Assembly (NCBI GenBank): GCA_022059125.1 | Contig: JAEUWY010000004.1 | Coordinates: 1,674,001-1,738,000, forward strand | Direction: 5' to 3' | Source: Corynespora cassiicola | Lineage: Eukaryota > Ascomycota > Dothideomycetes > Pleosporales > Corynesporascaceae | DNA length: 64,000 nt | Made by a program: the position numbers and the translations under genes | The notes under the pieces: model-generated | The model's input: only the letters and a program-made list of their open reading frames with translations | What the model was told of the DNA's origin: nothing | Database searches by the model: none | Shown here: positions 11,665 through 22,841 of the stretch, piece after piece | Numbering within the stretch: position 1 is the first letter of the stretch | Layout: the number at the start of each line of letters is the position of its first letter

Positions 11665-12760
11665 TTTAGATGAAAGGAAAATTTTCCATTGGTTTCTTTT
11701 TTTGGATTGTTGACAACCTTTCATCATCATTTTTTTTCACTCTTGGTCTTGAATCTGAAATGCAAGTTTAGCGAAGAGCAGAGAGCATACATACATATAC
11801 ATACATATACATACATAGCACGTCATCATACAGTTAGTAATTGGGGTCCAGATAAAATATACATAAAGTTAGATTTAAGTTATATCATGCCGCAATAATG
11901 CACATTTTTTCAACAGTAAAGTGCAATCTACAAAGACAAGAATGGCGCATATTTCCTTTACTAGCATGCTGTTCACCGTATACACTTTCAGTACACCTAA
12001 AAAATGTTTTAGGGTTCGAGTTAAAACCCTGGTTGTGTATGGGCTGTACTGCACCTCACAGTTCTCATTAAACTTTCTACTCAAATCTTCCTACAAAAGC
12101 TTACAGCTCTAGCAAAGCAAAAGAGTTCCACGCATGCACACACAAAACAAGGATATGGCTTCAAGTCAGCTCACAGAGAAGTATTGATCATCATCAATAT
12201 ACAGAATTACGACATATCATGTAAGTCAAAGCCATGGAGCCTCAGTTCCTGGTCCACGACATGAGTAACCTCAGGCAGTTCTTCTCAACCCGGCATTCCA
12301 TCTCCTCATGCAACACACATGATACCTCTCGCAAGCCGAAAATCAGAGTGCCCATCAAAGTTTGCCTTGAAAACGTCGGAAAGACTGTATCCCGCATTGT
12401 TTGTTGCCTCGGTGGCCGAAGACGCGATCGGACCCAAAACGACCATCTCGATCTTCGAAACAGCACTTGTTGCAAAACACACAGAATGCAGCTTCGCGAT
12501 AGGCTCAATGCATCGCCCAGAGTCAAATATTGTGTTTCGTTCTATTTAAGAAGTGCTGAGTTTATAATTGCTGAAGCTGCGTTCGTATCACGGAATTGGC
12601 TGCAGCCGACGGACTGGCTGCACATATACAAAAAGTGAGGCCTGCCGCTCAGACACGCGCCTTTCTCAACTTGAACAACAACTCGTTGCATCAGGCTCGC
12701 TCTTATCTTTTTGCCTGACTGCCTGCCTGAACTTTCAGACCGCCAACTCACCTTGCCACC
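11665..12760. other. AT-rich intergenic region
   Basis: From 11690 to about 12230 the sequence is AT-rich with an ACATAC/ATAC repeat. From about 12234 to 12640 several overlapping frames of 76-134 codons occur on both strands. None has a family pattern I recognise, and a decayed gene is possible. The right end is the promoter of the 12761 gene, with a CT-rich leader just above the ATG. Confidence 0.45.
11786..11817. repeat. ACATAC/ATAC microsatellite
   Basis: Imperfect tandem CATACATA units about 32 bp long, just 3' of the tRNA gene. Confidence 0.85.
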
Positions 12761-13141
12761 ATGGACCTCGTCACTACCTGTCCGCCCTTGATGGAGCCGT
12801 TTATGCTTGATGAGCCACGCCTGCTAGGAGAGCCTCATTCGAATACCCCCCGCACGCCATCCTTTTGGGGTCACATCATCGAGGACATATACCGCCCACA
12901 GAGCCAGAACCCCACCAGGCGCATGAGCCTAACTACCGGAAGCGGAATCCTCGGTCAGGTCGCAGCAAGCCAGTCTCGACGCCCATCTCTGGCGGCCCTG
13001 CCCCTAGGGACGTCCAAATGGAGTGCTGCCAGTACGCTCCCCAAGGGTGACTCCAGCAAAGCCTTTCACCTTGCACCTCCCATATTCCTGGCTCGATCCA
13101 ACCGCAAAGACAATAGCAAAGACGACATGGGCAAAAAGTAA
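12761..13141 (+). CDS. Small uncharacterised protein
   Basis: A 126-residue single-exon frame. The ATG lies in a strong context (CCACCATGG) after a CT-rich leader ending in ACTCACCTTG, which favours a real start. It has no signal peptide and no membrane segment. Residues about 20-60 are Pro/Arg/Thr-rich (TPRTPSFWGHI, then RRMSLTTGS); the C terminus is basic (RSNRKDNSKDDMGKK). Several R/K-x-x-S motifs suggest phosphorylation by basophilic kinases, which is inference. I recognise no family. It could be a lineage-restricted gene or the 3' exon of a longer gene. Confidence 0.5.
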   Translation: MDLVTTCPPLMEPFMLDEPRLLGEPHSNTPRTPSFWGHIIEDIYRPQSQNPTRRMSLTTGSGILGQVAASQSRRPSLAALPLGTSKWSAASTLPKGDSSKAFHLAPPIFLARSNRKDNSKDDMGKK

Positions 13142-13562
13142 AGATTGTAAAGATGCATTCGTAATCTTCATTCTCGTTACTACCTATTCTTCTCTTCGCC
13201 TCCTCGAATCACCCATCCAATCTAGACATTTCACATTTTCCATGTGTCTCTGAACCAGTCAGGAGCTGTTGGCCAATACCGGCACAAAACAGATACAAAC
13301 TCCAAAAAAACCCGACAAGTTACCCAAAGAGGGGACCAATGAAGGCCAAAGGAAACATCCTCAACCAAAAAAAGGAGACGATGAAGAAAATCTAACGCCC
13401 GATCCATCACTTCGGATCGAGAGGGTATAATGATATTTCTCATCAGTCACTCACTACGTCCTTTTCCCCTTTTTCCGCCAATTACACGGGCGCTGAGCTG
13501 AGGTGCGCTGAGCGAGCAAACATCAGGAAGAGACGACTCCGGCTGCAGGGAGTACATGGCAT
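13142..13562. other. Short region between converging genes
   Basis: Holds the 3' ends of the 12761 gene and of the minus-strand secreted repeat protein. Purine-rich stretches occur around 13290-13400. No gene is seen. Confidence 0.5.
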
Positions 13563-14793
13563 CTAGCGCTGAGCTTTCGCTTCGGCCTCAGCCTGTTGCT
13601 TTGCCTGCTCCTCAGCCTTCTTGGCCTCCTCTTCGGCAGCCTTCGCCTCGCCCTCAGCCTGCTGCTTTGCCTGCTCCTCAGCCTTCTTGGCCTCCTCTTC
13701 GGCGGCCTTTGCCTGCTCCTCAGCCTTCTTGGCCTCCTCTTCGGCGGCCTTTGCCTGCTCCTCAGCCTTCTTGGCCTCCTCTTCGGCGGCCTTTGCCTGC
13801 TCGTCCTGTTGCTTCTGCTCCTCCTCAGCGGCCTTCTGCGCCTCCTCCTCAGCAGCCTTTTGCTCTTCGGCTAGCTGGGCAGCCTCGTCCTGACCTTGCT
13901 GGTCCTGGCCCTCTTGTCCCTCAGCAGCCTTCAGTGCCTCCTCGAGGGCAGCCTTCTCCTGCTCGGCAGCCTTGTTGTTGGCATCAGCGTCGGCCTGGTT
14001 GTTGTCAATGGCCTGCAGATCCTCGATCTCGGCCTGCCAGACACCGCCGAGGGTTGCGGCAGGGTCCTCGGCAACCTCAGACCAGGTGGGCTTCGCGCCG
14101 AGAAGCTGGACGCCTGCGGTCTTGGTGGGGAGCTCAGCGGCGATGGGGGCACCGCCAACACCGCCCTTTCCGAGAATGTCCTGAGCAATCAGGGTGCGAG
14201 AGTCGAAGACTGTTTTCCAATCGATTAGCTAGGGCTTCATAAAAAGGTAGATTGATAGTGTGACGTACCCATGACGGTCCTGGTCTCATCACGGCCGCGG
14301 TTGGCAACGACGGCGGACTGGGCAAAGATGTTCTGCTGGACCTGGTTGCCACGGCCATCGTCGATGGCGATCTGGATCTCCTGAACAACGAGCATGACGG
14401 TAGAAACGTCCTTGAAGTTGTTGCGGGAGCTCGACTTGCGGAACAGGTTGTTCAGGTCGTTGTTGAAGCCATTCTGCTGCTGGTCGACGATGAGGACCTC
14501 CTGTGCCTGAGCCACGATGAGCTGCTGTTGGCCATTGTCGACGATCTGCAGGTTGTTCTCCTGGATCTGGATGACCTGCTCCTGCTTGTTGAAGTTGTTG
14601 AAGCCGTCAATGAAGTTGAAGCCGTCGCCGCCGAATCCCTGCCTCTTGGTGAAGCCGGGCTGGCTCTGGACGTTGCTGATGGGCTTAGCAACTGGGGCAC
14701 GTGTTAGTCTCATATCTATCGTATCCATGCATCGAGTGACGTACCAGCGAAACCAGTCGCGAGAGCGAGAGTAGCAAGGGTCTTGAGAGACAT
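13563..14793 (-). CDS. Secreted protein with Ala/Glu/Lys-rich helical tandem repeats
   Basis: Three exons by my splicing: 14793-14745 (49 nt), 14691-14269 (423 nt) and 14209-13563 (647 nt), giving 372 residues. The third exon has no internal Met, so a simple frame scan misses it. It starts with a signal peptide (MSLKTLATLALATGFAVA), then a possible Kex2 site (TKR). Next comes a Gly/Phe/Asn-rich stretch (FGGDGFNFIDGFNNF), then a Gln/Ile/Val-rich region with repeated QIQ, QQQ and VVQ, probably beta-prone. A short Gly-containing segment follows, and then about 120 residues of EEEAKKAEEQAKAA-type repeat with a 14-residue period, ending AEAKAQR. There are no cysteines. The tail should form a long charged helix or coiled coil. 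This suggests a structural wall or surface protein; I recognise no family, so the role is inference. Confidence 0.8.
13573..13815. repeat. Coding tandem repeat, 42-bp period
   Basis: Near-identical 42-bp units run at 13687-13728, 13729-13770 and 13771-13812 (last copy diverging), with degenerate copies at 13573-13686. They encode the 14-residue EEQAKAAEEEAKKA unit of the secreted protein on the minus strand. High identity between units suggests recent expansion or copy homogenisation. Confidence 0.9.
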
Positions 14794-16303
14794 GGCGAAT
14801 TGGATGATTGTAAAGAAGGCGGAGCCCAGTTAATACGAAGGGAGGGATTAGAAAGGTAAGAATTAACTAGACGTCACAGACGCGAAGAAAGAGAACGGTT
14901 TTTTTGGTTGTTAAAGAGAGGCTGTCAAAGCGAAACTCGTTCTCGTGCAGACTATCAAAGTCGCTTGAAAGTTAGGTATTAACTGGGAAAAAAGGGAGGG
15001 AAGAAGAAGGAATGTACTCGCAAAGGACTGTAGTGAGTGTGATGGAAAAAAAGGCATACTGAGGCCTACTTCCACGGGCTTATATTCAACTTTCCAAGGC
15101 TGGAGGCGTTCGCCATGCACAGTGGACACTCCGCTGTTGTCACCTGTCATGCCACACCGGCCACTCGCACACCCGTAGGGCCAAGCCTTTTGATGTGCGT
15201 ATGTAACGAGCGCCAAGAGAGCTTGAACAGGCGGAGAGACTGTCCTGAGGCCCGGACATTGGCCTGAGGGGGGTTGGCCTCAGCGGATTGAGGCATCCCG
15301 ACGGTTTGCCAAGAGGGAGCCCCCGCGGATCCTTTCGCTCGCCACGCCCCTCCAACCTCATTGCGGTGTGGAGTGTGTGTGACAGGGGCCAACAGCCGTA
15401 GCACATTTGTCAAGAAAGGCGTGGCGCGGGGTGCAGGTGAGACGTGCGTGGCGGGTGAGCCGCGAGGCTGGCGATGCACCTGGTTGGTGTTGCAGTGCAA
15501 GCGAGACGGTCATGAAACCCAGCACGTGTGGCCGCCAGACGTTTGCGACCCACTCGGTCACCCGCACAACCCCCTCCGTACGTACATTTAAGCTTATAGT
15601 CCTATGCGTTAAGTCAATGCTCATGCTCTCGGAAGATTATGTTCCTGGATTCTTGGGCCGCCAACGCGTCTCGGCCTGAGATGATCGGCCTGACCACGAG
15701 ACAGGATGCAAATATTCACCACGTAGATCGCGGCAATGAACCGTCTGGGCACGGAAACTCAGCCTCAATAGAAGGGCATGTATACCTAGGTATTCTGACT
15801 AGCACGATTGCCTTGGGCAGTCGACTAGAAACCACCTTGGCGAGGCCACATGGTTTCATCCGTCTCGTTGCCAGCCCTCTCTCATCTCCCCACCTCCTCT
15901 TCCTCCCCTCCTCCCCCAGAACAGGAGCAGGAGCATTTGCCTTGCGGACACGGTAGTCTGTTCTAGCCTCATAATCGGTTTCGAATTGGCCGGGCTGCCT
16001 AAGGTGTTTTCAATCGGTCAGATCCAAAATTATCTCAAGCACAGACGGACGGACGGACGGCAACACGGAAACTTGAACAAACTGGTATTGATTCATGTAC
16101 ACAGACTCCTATCCCTATTCCAGTAGTGCCCAGAATCTCTGAATAAGGTGAGATACTACTCAGAACGCCCGAAAATGCCATCATCATTCAGACCGACTCC
16201 GCCGTCGACCCGCCAACCCACCAACCGTCAAGCCGCAAGACTGGGATGTGCTACCGCTCTATTCACAAGATCAAAAAGTTGATTAGAAAGAAATAGGCGA
16301 CAT
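14794..16303. other. Promoter and intergenic region
   Basis: Upstream of the secreted repeat protein and downstream of SEC63. A TATA-like GAATATAAGC (minus strand, 15078-15087) lies about 285 bp above the ATG at 14793. A GACG tetranucleotide repeat lies at 16044-16060. Frames at 15100-15700 on both strands look like chance frames. Confidence 0.45.
16044..16060. repeat. (GACG)4 microsatellite
   Basis: Four tandem copies in non-coding sequence. Confidence 0.8.
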
Positions 16304-18639
16304 CTACTCCTCGTCCGTGTCCGTGTCCGTGTCAGTCTCGCTTTCAGACTCGACGTCCCCTTCGGTGTCGCTACCGTCGCTGGACTCGTCATCTTGGGTC
16401 TTTCGTTTCTTGGGCTTGGGCGGTGCGCCACCAGTCTTGAGTGTGCGCATCTGGCCGGCAATGGAATCTGAAAACATGGTTAGTTATGCCGCTCGGCTGT
16501 AGGTATTCCAAATGCCCAAACTTACCCTCATCTGGCTCACTGATTTCATCATCCTCTTCCACCTCCTCCGCCTTGCTCGCATCCTCCACGGTAAGCGTCA
16601 CCTCCATCTTGGTGTCCATGCCGATATAGCTGTCGCAAATCATGTGCATGACAAACGTGTAACTGCCGGGCTGCGGGGGAGCACCAAACTGCATCTTCAA
16701 TGTTTGCACATTGAAAGTGGGCTTGCCACTCTCATCGAGGATTGGCTTGTCAAACGTAGAAAAGGTAAAAGGTGGGACGGCAATCTTGCCCTGCTTGCTG
16801 TCTGCCAAAAACACGTGCCAGCGGGGAGCGTGGTCACGAGCATAGTAGGGGGCATACGCAAGGGGTGGCTGGATGGGCTTCTCGCCAGACCGGTCGTTCT
16901 TGCGTCCAGTAATGGCAGCGACATCCCCCTCCTCGGGGTCAATGTCTTCAAGATCAGAGGGGTTGACTGGAGGTACGTTGGTAGCACCAGGAGGGATGAA
17001 TCGCGACTTGAGGACAAACTGGACCAAACTGCTCGGTGTAACAAAACGCTCGCCAACAACCTTGAAGAAGGCCCTCTCAACGTGCAGGACCGGGAGCTGC
17101 GAGGCAACGGCAAGGGCCTGGGTGTACTGGGACTCGGAGAGTAGGCCAGGTGCCACGACACGTGCCTTGCGCTCGGCAGCGGGAATCTGCATAAAATCCT
17201 GTACAGAGATGTGCGTTCTTGACCGCTCGGCTTCCGCTGCACTCGCAACGGCAGGGGTAAAGTGAGGAAGCTGCTCTAGAGGGGAAGCCCCCGGTCGAAG
17301 CGCCTGAATCAGGTTCTGCGAGGTGTGGTAGGCGGAGAGGACGGCTCGCGTAACGCCATATGCCAGGGCAATCGAGGTATATGCCTCGTTGAGCTTAAGC
17401 GCAATAGGGGCAACTTCGAATTTTTCTGCAATTGTTAGCTGGGCTCATTGGGCCGTAATCGAGTACTCACCATCGTTGAGCGACTGATCCTCAAGTTCCA
17501 CGCGACCAAGATACGCCCACAACAGTGTCAGTACCTTTCTCCTGCGACTGTCCTCAAGGTCCTCGAGCTTCTGTCGATCCTTCTTTGTGAGTGCTTTGGC
17601 TAGCTGAGAGTTGGCGTCCTCGGCGAGAACCTTTTGCTCAAGTTTCGACAGGCCCTGCTCTGCCTTGTGCCCAGTGAGAACGTCGTTGAATTCCTCTCCG
17701 CTACTCAAAGCGCCAACCACACCGCTTTCGCCTTGATCAGTCTCGAACTCGCGGAACAGCTTTCCGGCACTAGCCACGAGAATCTTCTCCTTGGTCATGC
17801 GCTGGGTTCCGTACCACCACTTGCCGACGGTCCAGGGCAGGATGACACCGAGGGCAAGCGCATACATGAGCAGGACGAACTTGCCATTGCCCTCGGCGAC
17901 AATCCATTTTGGCAACGCAATTCCAATGCTGAAGCTTTGCTTTCCATCGGGGTGGCCGTACTGAAGGTAGTTGTTTCGAACCTCCTCGTCTGTAAGCGCC
18001 TTGAAGGCTTTGGTAACCTCCACCCAGTGGTCGTTGATCGACTCCGTTGTGATATTGCGTTCAATATCCTCGTGAGCTTTATCGGGATGTAGGGTAAGAG
18101 AGAGCCTGCGGTAGTGCCTCTTAATATCCTTCTCACTGGCAGACTGTTTCCTGGTCAACTCCCGTTTCAAATGCTAAGTTGGAGTGATGCGCATACCCTT
18201 GAAACACCCAACACATCATAGGGATCCCAAATCTTTGGTATCGACCGAGCCGTGACGAGAATGAGGTAAACCATCAGGCCAATCGTGGCCCATCCGCCCA
18301 CGCTGACAAGGAAGCGCTTCAACCTCCGCTCGCGTCGCTTCTGTTTCTTGCGCTGTCCCTCGATGAGATCGGCATGTTCGGGGGCGAAGTCTGAATCTAT
18401 ACGGGTTGCGGTGTTCTCGAGCTCTGCAGAAAGTCAGTATGGTCGCCCGAGGTTCGTTGGGGGATGCGCGCACCTTTGCTCGGCTTGAGGAGGGAAATGG
18501 TGACGGGAATGGTTACCAAACTAGTCACCGTGAGGATGAAGTAGGGGAAGAATTGACCCTGGGGATTGTTAGAAAGGCAAGCGAAAGGTGGAGAATGGCG
18601 ACAAACCTGCTCATCGTAGTTGTAGTCGGTGCCGGACAT
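16304..18639 (-). CDS. SEC63: SEC63 translocation protein (ER J-domain protein)
   Basis: Six exons: 18639-18607, 18558-18474, 18423-18197, 18143-17471, 17425-16526 and 16467-16304, giving 693 residues. It works with the Sec61 channel and Kar2/BiP to drive post-translational import into the ER. There are three membrane helices (about 14-36, 77-97 and 203-222). The lumenal J domain lies between the second and third (DPYDVLG from 106, HPD at 134-136). Then come a Sec63/Brl domain and an acidic C terminus ending in a Thr-Asp run and EE. In yeast the acidic tail binds Sec62. The third intron (18144-18196, 53 nt) cuts the J domain; the acceptor at 18144 restores the family reading GVSR-SASEKDIKRHY, while nearby alternatives give stops or extra residues. 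Length matches the family (about 660-700). Confidence 0.95.
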
Positions 18640-19443
18640 ATTGGGTGGCAGTCCCTAAGGACGGAAAGACGTAATGAAAGTGAAATCAGAGGCAAGCAGA
18701 TGGGCAAGTTCTATCGCAGCTGCGGCGCAAAGGTAGGACGGCGGGTTTTCTCGTAAAATTATTGTGGCATGGCGGAGGGGGAGAGGTGTGGCTCAAAGAA
18801 AGCGTGGTCAATAAGTTTACAGTCCCATGGGCGAGGACACAGTTTCGGTAGGCAGGGATGTGGCTTGGCGGGATTCTTGTTACCAGCTGGCATCACGTGA
18901 TTCCGCGATGTGGCCGGGGGCCTGGGCGCCGCGGGGCGTTTGCCGATCTCACGGACTTGAGCCTCAACACTCGGGTCCGGTAAAAGTGTAGCCCAAGTAC
19001 GCTCCCTTAAAATAGGGTGATGTTGGGGTTCGCGTAGAGCCTATGCTGAGGTGCTAATGAATTAAAACGGCTGGGATTTCATACTACATGTGTATACATG
19101 ACATCTTATGCGGATAGATGGACCATTTGCATGTGCAGCTTGCGAATATCTACATCTGACGTTGCTTCATCCTCGACCCTCCAAAACCTACACACCATGG
19201 CTTCAACAAACGACCCGATACTGAGTCTGAGAAAAGAACAACGGGGACGAGGAACCCACGCTTGTATACGATGGCGTCAACGCCTCTCCTCACAGATGCG
19301 CGCCAAGTAGTTTGATCGCTACATCGGCCAAATGTCAGGGCAGTGCTCGGCCACTGCTCGGGAGGACACCAAGTGTCATGTGGCTGTAAATGGTTCAATC
19401 GCTTAAGACGCTCCATAAGCATTGTCTCCGGCTGTCGAATGGA
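18640..19443. other. Intergenic region: SEC63 promoter and PBS2 3' end
   Basis: About 800 bp between two minus-strand genes, holding the SEC63 promoter and the PBS2 3' UTR. No coding signal is seen. Confidence 0.5.
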
Positions 19444-21528
19444 CTACGCAGGAACTGCCTCGGCTAGTGCATCTGTGCCATTGTGCGACGGGCTGGAGAG
19501 GGCGTCCAGCGGAGCGGCATGGAGTGCAGGTTTCTGGACGCCCTTGCCCAGAGTTCCGTTCTTGCGCTTCTCCATGGTCTCTTTGACCCAGTCTGCAACC
19601 TCCTGGTCGACTACAACCTCAACGGGCTCCGGGGGGCCCTTGGGCTCGGTCGGCTCAGCACCATCGTTGGCTACCTCTGCCTGTGCCTCTGCCTCTGCCT
19701 CTGCCGCCTCTTCATCCTCTTCGGTGATGGTATCGGGCTTGATCAGGGGCGCGAGCCATGCGTGCTGAAGCAACATAGCGTAGGTCGGGCGTAGGTTGGG
19801 GATTTTGTTTAGACATCCGCTGACAAAATTGCGGGCTGCTTCGGAAAAGCCTTCTTCTGGAAGGTCGGGAGGATCTCCATCGACGATTGCCTATAATCAA
19901 GTTAGTAAGCAGAGATTTGAATGCGCTAGATGACTCACGCTGAGTTGGCTGAAAATGTTGTTGTAAGTTTCGGGGGGATACGGGTAATGGCCCAATGCGC
20001 ACTCGATGATGGTGAGACCTAGACTCCAAATGTCACTCTGCACACTGTACGTGCCGCCCCCAGGGTTTGCGCCTGCTTGGGCGATTCCGCCCGAAGATAT
20101 TCTCTCTGGTGCCATGTAGCTTTGGCAACCAATGTTGGTCTTTGCAATACTGGCCACCAGATTGCCACTGACTCCAAAGTCGCAAATCTTGACCTGTCCC
20201 TTGGTATTGACGAGAATGTTTGTGGGTTTGACATCTCGGTGGATGATGTTGTGTTCGTCTTTCAGTGACTTCAAGCCCATGACCGTAGCCAACGTGATCT
20301 TTCGCAGCACATGTTCGGGAATGCCGTCTCCGTACAATTTGTCTATCGAACCGCCGTCCATGAACTCCATGCAAATGTACACGGCGCCCTCTTGAAAGAA
20401 CGCGCCGTAAAAATCGATGATATAAGGGGATACGCAACGGTGTAGTACGTCCAACTCCATGATGATGGTTGCAAACTTGGCATCATCGAGTTCGAGCCTC
20501 ATCTCTTTCATAGCCATGACGATACCAGTACCGGCTGCGGGCTTTATCGCGGTCGGGCTCGCCTCATCGCCCTCAAAAGTCTTTCGGGAAGGCGATCCAG
20601 GCAGGGCCTTGTTGCCAGCTAGTCCCTGACCGGGCTTCCTCATTCTAGGCCTGCTGTGTCGGACTTTATAGACGGTGCCGTAGTTTCCTTTTCCCAGCTC
20701 GTCCAGAGTGTCGACCTCGTCGAGAGAGATGTTGAAGGAGGTGCCACTAGCGAATTGGACACCCTCAGAATTGAGAATGGCCTTGCCCTTGAACTTGAGC
20801 GTGCCAGTCTTGGCATCGATAAACTCCGAGTACTTATCCAGCATGGTCTCCTGCTTTGGGGGAGCGCCGCCTGGCTGGGGCTGTTCTCCGCCGTTCATTT
20901 GCGACAGCGTGAGGCCAGGCTTCTTTCTGCCAGTGGGCGCGGCCGCGCTCTCAGAGCCAGGCAAACCGCCGGGCAAGCCTCCAGGCAGCGGCCTGCCGCG
21001 CCTCTCGGCCATGGATGGCTTTGCCCCAGCGCGGCCAGGAACAGCCGGGGCAGATTGAAAGCTGGGCATGACGGGTTTGCCGGCGGGCATCCTAAAGTTG
21101 GGGGGCACGCCGCCGGGGTTGCCCATCAAAGGGCCGCCGGGAGAAATGGGCCCGGGAGACATGACGGGCGTCCGTCCTGGAGCGCCATTTGGCGGCGGAG
21201 CACCTTGTCGTCCCAAGTGGACAGCCTGGATTCTGGCGAGGATGTCTTGCGAGACATTCAGGCCACTGCCGCGGCTAGAGATGGTGGGAGCATTGGGGCG
21301 TGGGTTTCTTGCAGCATTGATGTTGCCCAGGGGCGTGGAGGAGGTCGTCATGCTCGAGGTTGCACCGGCGCTGGATACGGAGCGAGGTGATGGGCGTGGA
21401 GGATCGGACGGGGCGGAAGCATTGAGGGAGTCGATGGGGTCGGCGGCGGAGGGGGAGGTGGGAGACGGCGAGTTAAAAGGCGAGTCGGATTCGAAGTCGC
21501 CGTCCGGGGTGGAGGCTGCGGAGGCCAT
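19444..21528 (-). CDS. PBS2: MAP kinase kinase PBS2 (HOG/osmostress pathway)
   Basis: Two exons, 21528-19939 and 19890-19444, with a 48-nt phase-0 intron, giving 678 residues. It phosphorylates the Hog1/Sak1 MAPK in the osmotic and general stress cascade. The first 270 residues are Ser/Pro/Gly-rich and disordered. The kinase domain has the glycine loop GKGNYG (279-284), catalytic lysine in MAMKEM (K341), HRD (430-432), DFG (450-452) and the activation loop SIAKT. Ser460 and Thr464 are the MAPKK phosphosites; the loop NLVASIAKTNIG is diagnostic for PBS2 rather than MEK1/Ste7 or Mkk1/2. The C-terminal 100 residues are Glu/Ala-rich (AEAEAEAQAE), downstream of the catalytic core. The gene is divergent from the carrier gene at 22842 across 1.3 kb. 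Orthologues are called OS-5 or pbsA in moulds. Confidence 0.95.
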
Positions 21529-22841
21529 GGCAGACTATATCTCCCAGGCTCGGGGGTGTCAGGCGCGGGGGGAGGGGTGGATGCGCGGAAGCGGCAGGCA
21601 GTCAGGCGGTGCGTTTGCGATGGCGATGGTGGTCGAGAGCTGGCCAGGCGAGCGGAGCAGCAGCGATGGGCCCTAGGGCAGTGGTCTAGCGGCGATCGAC
21701 CTCAGCTGGCGGAATCGTGGTGTTGTCGGTGGTCGAGGGCGTGGCGGTGCGAGGCAGGGAGCGAGCAGGCCAGTGACGTTTGGTGACGTTGGGATCACAA
21801 AAATCAGGATGATCGCTCTCCGCCGCGGACGCCAGGCATGGCAGCAGGGAAATTATATACGGGCACGCGGTTGGCCAGGCGGTGGGCGAGGCAGGCAAGG
21901 CAGGCGGCGGACGGGCGTCTCGAAATGAACAGGCCTGAAGATGCGGGCTGTTTACGTCGCTGGGACGGCGATGCGGCGATGGGTCTAGCTTGCTCGAGGC
22001 TTTGGGGAGGGGCGCACATCGGCCGCCAAGCCGAGCGCCCTCTGGCGGCCGGCCCGCCCACGAGCGCGAGAGGGCAAACGGTGGTGCTGAGGGCCGCGGG
22101 CGGGCCGACTCGACGCTGCGCCCGTGGGCAGAGGGCGGACGCGCAGGCGGTGCTGGCAGCAGAGTGCCAGCCCTGGAGTCGGGTCGGTGCGTGGGAGGGC
22201 TGGAGGGCTGGAGGGCTGGAGAGGTGCGGGCAGAGCTTCACAGTCTCCTCAGTCCACCCCAGCAGCAGCCGCCAGGGCCGGGATGCAGCCAGCAGCCAGC
22301 AGCCAGCGCAAGCAGGCAAGCAGGCAGGATGCAGACTCTGCACTCCCGATGCCCGTGCAATTCCTGATTCGAATGCCCAGAAGCCGCTTCAGAGCCCGCT
22401 CGCGCGTCCCGGCCAGCCCCCGTCGGGGCCAAGCAGGCCCTGTGGCGTCGACACGGCCAACAAAGCCTCCCACGTTCGCGCAGCGCGTCGGGCAATACCT
22501 TAGCGCTCTGCCAAAAAGCATGCAAGCCTGTGCCTTTCCTGTCGCTCTGGGCCTTTGCCGCGCCCCCAGCCCTCCGCCGCGCATTCTGCTATCGCAGCCT
22601 GCTCCACTGCCGGCCACTGCCACCGTGGTCGCCCCAGTCGCAATTCATATATTGCCCTCGCCTGCGCTGCAGCGCCTCGCCTCTCTTAATCTTGCCCGGC
22701 CCACTCCGCACCTTCCGCCCATGCTGTGACGTTGGGACCCGCATTCGTTCTGCTAGCCATACAACCAAACACTCGACGCCGCACACCTCCTACAAACCGC
22801 GTCCTCCCCGCGACTCTGCTGCCGCACACAAACACACAAAC
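21529..22841. promoter_or_regulatory. Divergent promoter region PBS2 / PIN-like carrier
   Basis: A 1.3-kb GC-rich region between two divergent genes. It contains an 8-bp GGGCTGGA tandem repeat and CAGCAG/CAGGCAAG-rich stretches. Long overlapping frames exist in all frames because stops are rare in GC-rich DNA; none looks coding. It must hold both promoters and leaders. Confidence 0.5.
22197..22222. repeat. (GGGCTGGA)3 tandem repeat
   Basis: Three direct 8-bp copies within the divergent promoter region. Confidence 0.8.

Noticed and set aside
13556..14242. 228-codon Pro/Arg-rich + strand frame
   Set aside because: It is the exact antisense of the repeat exon of the secreted protein; the low-complexity Pro/Gln pattern is the reverse of the Ala/Glu/Lys repeat.
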